14,582 bases of DNA from Alphaproteobacteria bacterium (GTDB lineage Bacteria > Pseudomonadota > Alphaproteobacteria > UBA2136 > UBA6156): contig JAIXXE010000168.1 in NCBI GenBank assembly GCA_027490875.1, positions 1-14,582 of the forward strand. The letters are read 5' to 3'. The notes below the pieces were generated by a model, which had not been told where the DNA came from, searched no databases, and worked only from the letters and a program-made list of their open reading frames with translations. This document shows, piece by piece, positions 13,780 through 14,582 of the stretch. Position numbers and translations under genes: made by a program. Numbering within the stretch: position 1 is the stretch's first letter; every line of letters begins with the position of its first letter.

Positions 13780-13969
13780 GGCTTCAAAACCCTAAAGTAG
13801 ATGGCGGGCACCACCATCATGGTGCTGTTTGTGTTTAGGCACATTCCCTATCGCATATCCTGCGGCTGGGTGGTGGTGCTCTGTCCAAGGCGTAAGCTGA
13901 AAAGCTCCACGCCGCATCTACTTGCGGTTTTGAACACCCAGCCACCTAGTTTTTGGTGGCTTTTTGTTT
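13766..13969 (+). ncRNA. Structured RNA, 6S-like RNA or leader with intrinsic terminator
   Basis: The 5' and 3' parts pair over a long interrupted stem: TTCAAAACC (13783-13791) with GGTTTTGAA (13926-13934), then AAGTAGATG (13795-13803) with CATCTACTT (13915-13923), then CGG with CCG around a bulged G. Inside, GCACCACCA (13808-13816) pairs with TGGTGGTGC (13871-13879). A GAAA-capped hairpin, GGCGT..AGCT/AGCT..ACGCC, lies on the 3' side (13889-13913) and competes with the CGG/CCG pairs. The core is 152 nt and contains no credible ORF. Long terminal stem, 3'-side internal hairpin and size recall 6S RNA, and the edges of the stem (GATG..CGGGC and GCATCT) resemble E. coli 6S. A regulatory leader for the following 36-aa gene is the main alternative. 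The family is not confirmed. SRP RNA, RNase P RNA and tmRNA signatures are absent. Confidence 0.6.
13940..13969 (+). terminator. Intrinsic terminator of the structured RNA
   Basis: AGCCACC (13940-13946), an 8-nt loop TAGTTTTT and GGTGGCT (13955-13961) form a perfect 7-bp stem followed by TTTTGTTT. It lies 24 nt before the ATG of the 36-aa gene. Confidence 0.85.
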
Positions 13970-13979
13970 AACCAACCAT

Positions 13980-13984
13980 AGGGA
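13980..13984 (+). promoter_or_regulatory. Shine-Dalgarno of the 36-aa gene
   Basis: AGGGA lies 8 nt before the ATG at 13993. A well-placed site is the main reason to accept this very short ORF as a gene. Confidence 0.6.
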
Positions 13985-13992
13985 ACGCCACC

Positions 13993-14103
13993 ATGCCCAA
14001 CCAAGCTGAAGCGCCTAGCAACCCCGAAATCATCCTTGTCTTTATGGCCTGTGCCTTTTCAGGGGCGGTTGTGGGGTTTGTATTAGGGGCTTGGCTGTTT
14101 TAA
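13993..14103 (+). CDS. Small single-span membrane protein, 36 aa
   Basis: The predicted protein has a polar N-terminus (MPNQAEAPSNPE) followed by one continuous hydrophobic stretch from about residue 13 to the end (start IILVFMACAF, end VGFVLGAWLF). It contains Gly/Ala spaced for helix packing (SGAVVGFVLGAW). No signal peptidase site is evident, so it is expected to stay in the inner membrane. It has a good Shine-Dalgarno and sits directly after the structured RNA and its terminator, from which it could be expressed by read-through. No family is recognised. Length is the main reason for caution, but the polar head plus clean membrane segment is unlikely in a chance ORF. Confidence 0.6.
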   Translation: MPNQAEAPSNPEIILVFMACAFSGAVVGFVLGAWLF

Positions 14104-14153
14104 CTCAAGGGTCCCCAAAGCCACCAACCTTCTAACAGCCGCAAGAACCCCTC

Positions 14154-14182
14154 TTGACAAACCTAGCCCGTGCCGCCATAGA
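14154..14182 (+). promoter_or_regulatory. Probable tRNA-Glu promoter
   Basis: A perfect TTGACA (14154-14159), a 17-nt spacer and CATAGA (14177-14182) lie upstream of tRNA-Glu, with a start expected near 14189, 16 nt before the mature tRNA. Confidence 0.6.
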
Positions 14183-14204
14183 CCGCAGGCGTTCCGCGCA
14201 CCGC

Positions 14205-14279
14205 GTCCCCTTCGTCTAGCGGTTAGGACGTCACCCTTTCACGGTGAAAACAGGGGTTCGATTCCCCTAGGGGACGCCA
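14205..14279 (+). tRNA. tRNA-Glu (anticodon TTC)
   Basis: Full cloverleaf. Acceptor GTCCCCT pairs perfectly with AGGGGAC (14269-14275). The D stem is GTC/GAC. The anticodon stem TCACC/GGTGA encloses loop CTTTCAC with anticodon TTC at 14238-14240. The T arm is AGGGG-TTCGATT-CCCCT, followed by discriminator G and an encoded CCA. It reads glutamate codons GAA and GAG. No convincing intrinsic terminator was seen between it and 14379. Confidence 0.98.
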
Positions 14280-14379
14280 AAGATTTTCTCAACAGCAGGG
14301 TTTTTCGGGGGGTCTCCCTCCGGTCGGCTCCCCTAGAAAGAGCTATAGCCAAGTCCAAGAATACTTACCACACACGTTG

Positions 14380-14557
14380 CCCGTCATTCCAGAAGCCAGC
14401 AGGGGCCAGGATGGGATAACTCGCTTGCCGATTTTGGGCCCCCTGTGGCTATCTGATATAACGGAAGAGAAAAAAAGAATTGTTGTTATTCCAGATACGG
14501 GTTGGGGGCCCGAACAATGAACCATTGTTCTCCCCAACCGCGTTCTGGAATGACGGG
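14380..14557. repeat. 178-bp inverted-repeat element with two internal hairpins
   Basis: The ends are a perfect 15-bp inverted repeat: CCCGTCATTCCAGAA (14380-14394) and TTCTGGAATGACGGG (14543-14557). The left half folds as an imperfect hairpin (CAGA.GCCA.CAGGGG against CCCCTG.TGGC.TCTG, 14389-14455). The right half folds as a longer one: CCAGA..GGTTGGGG (14491-14507) with CCCCAACC..TCTGG (14532-14548), topped by GAACAATG-AAC-CATTGTTC (14512-14530). It contains no credible gene. It looks like a dispersed palindromic or MITE-like element, but copies elsewhere cannot be seen here. The rest of 14280-14582 shows no gene. Confidence 0.65.
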
Positions 14558-14582
14558 TGCGGCTGTGGCAAGTCATGATGGG

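Noticed and set aside
13589..13969. SRP RNA, RNase P RNA or tmRNA
   Set aside because: The GGAAGGAAGCAGC-type SRP loop, the RNase P core motifs and a tmRNA tRNA-like end are not present.
14343..14576. 77-residue minus-strand frame
   Set aside because: It spans the inverted-repeat element. The Arg/Ser/His-rich product reflects palindromic DNA, not a protein family.

Overview
The window looks like chromosomal DNA of an alphaproteobacterium, moderately GC-rich by eye. The main reason is the gene order argS / SPOR-domain protein / nagZ / tatA-tatB-tatC / serS with pcm nearby, a conserved core block in that class. The bL28, glutaredoxin 3 and CCA-encoding tRNA genes also fit. Genus or species cannot be called from this sequence alone.

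Layout. Bases 1-6607 form one tight plus-strand run of eight genes: argS (5' end cut by the window edge), a membrane-anchored SPOR-domain protein, nagZ, a YdcF/ElyC-like DUF218 membrane protein whose GTG overlaps the nagZ stop, tatA, tatB, tatC and serS. The run joins two aminoacyl-tRNA synthetases with cell-wall genes and the twin-arginine protein exporter. At 6781-9156 lies a complete autotransporter (signal peptide, Gly/Asn/Thr-rich passenger, C-terminal beta-barrel). It ends at a perfect 11-bp intrinsic terminator placed between it and the convergent pcm gene (protein-L-isoaspartate methyltransferase, minus strand). A GT39/ArnT-like membrane glycosyltransferase (minus) and a PAP2-type membrane phosphatase (plus) diverge from one CATG, so their start codons overlap. 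The PAP2 protein lacks the usual lysine of its first active-site motif.

Bases 12591-14582 hold short, separately transcribed units: rpmB (bL28 with an Ala/Lys-rich tail) with its terminator, grxC, tRNA-Lys(CTT), a hairpin-rich stretch, a strongly structured RNA of about 150-200 nt with an intrinsic terminator, a 36-residue single-span membrane protein, tRNA-Glu(TTC), and a 178-bp element bounded by 15-bp perfect inverted repeats. TTGAC-type -35 boxes recur ahead of most of these units.

The part least explained by known annotation is 13729-14103. A promoter-like sequence leads into an RNA whose ends pair over more than 20 bp. Inside it, two mutually exclusive 9-bp pairings are possible, one of which would disrupt the terminator just upstream of the 36-aa membrane protein. 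It may be a 6S-like RNA, or an attenuator or riboswitch-like leader. The sequence alone does not decide.
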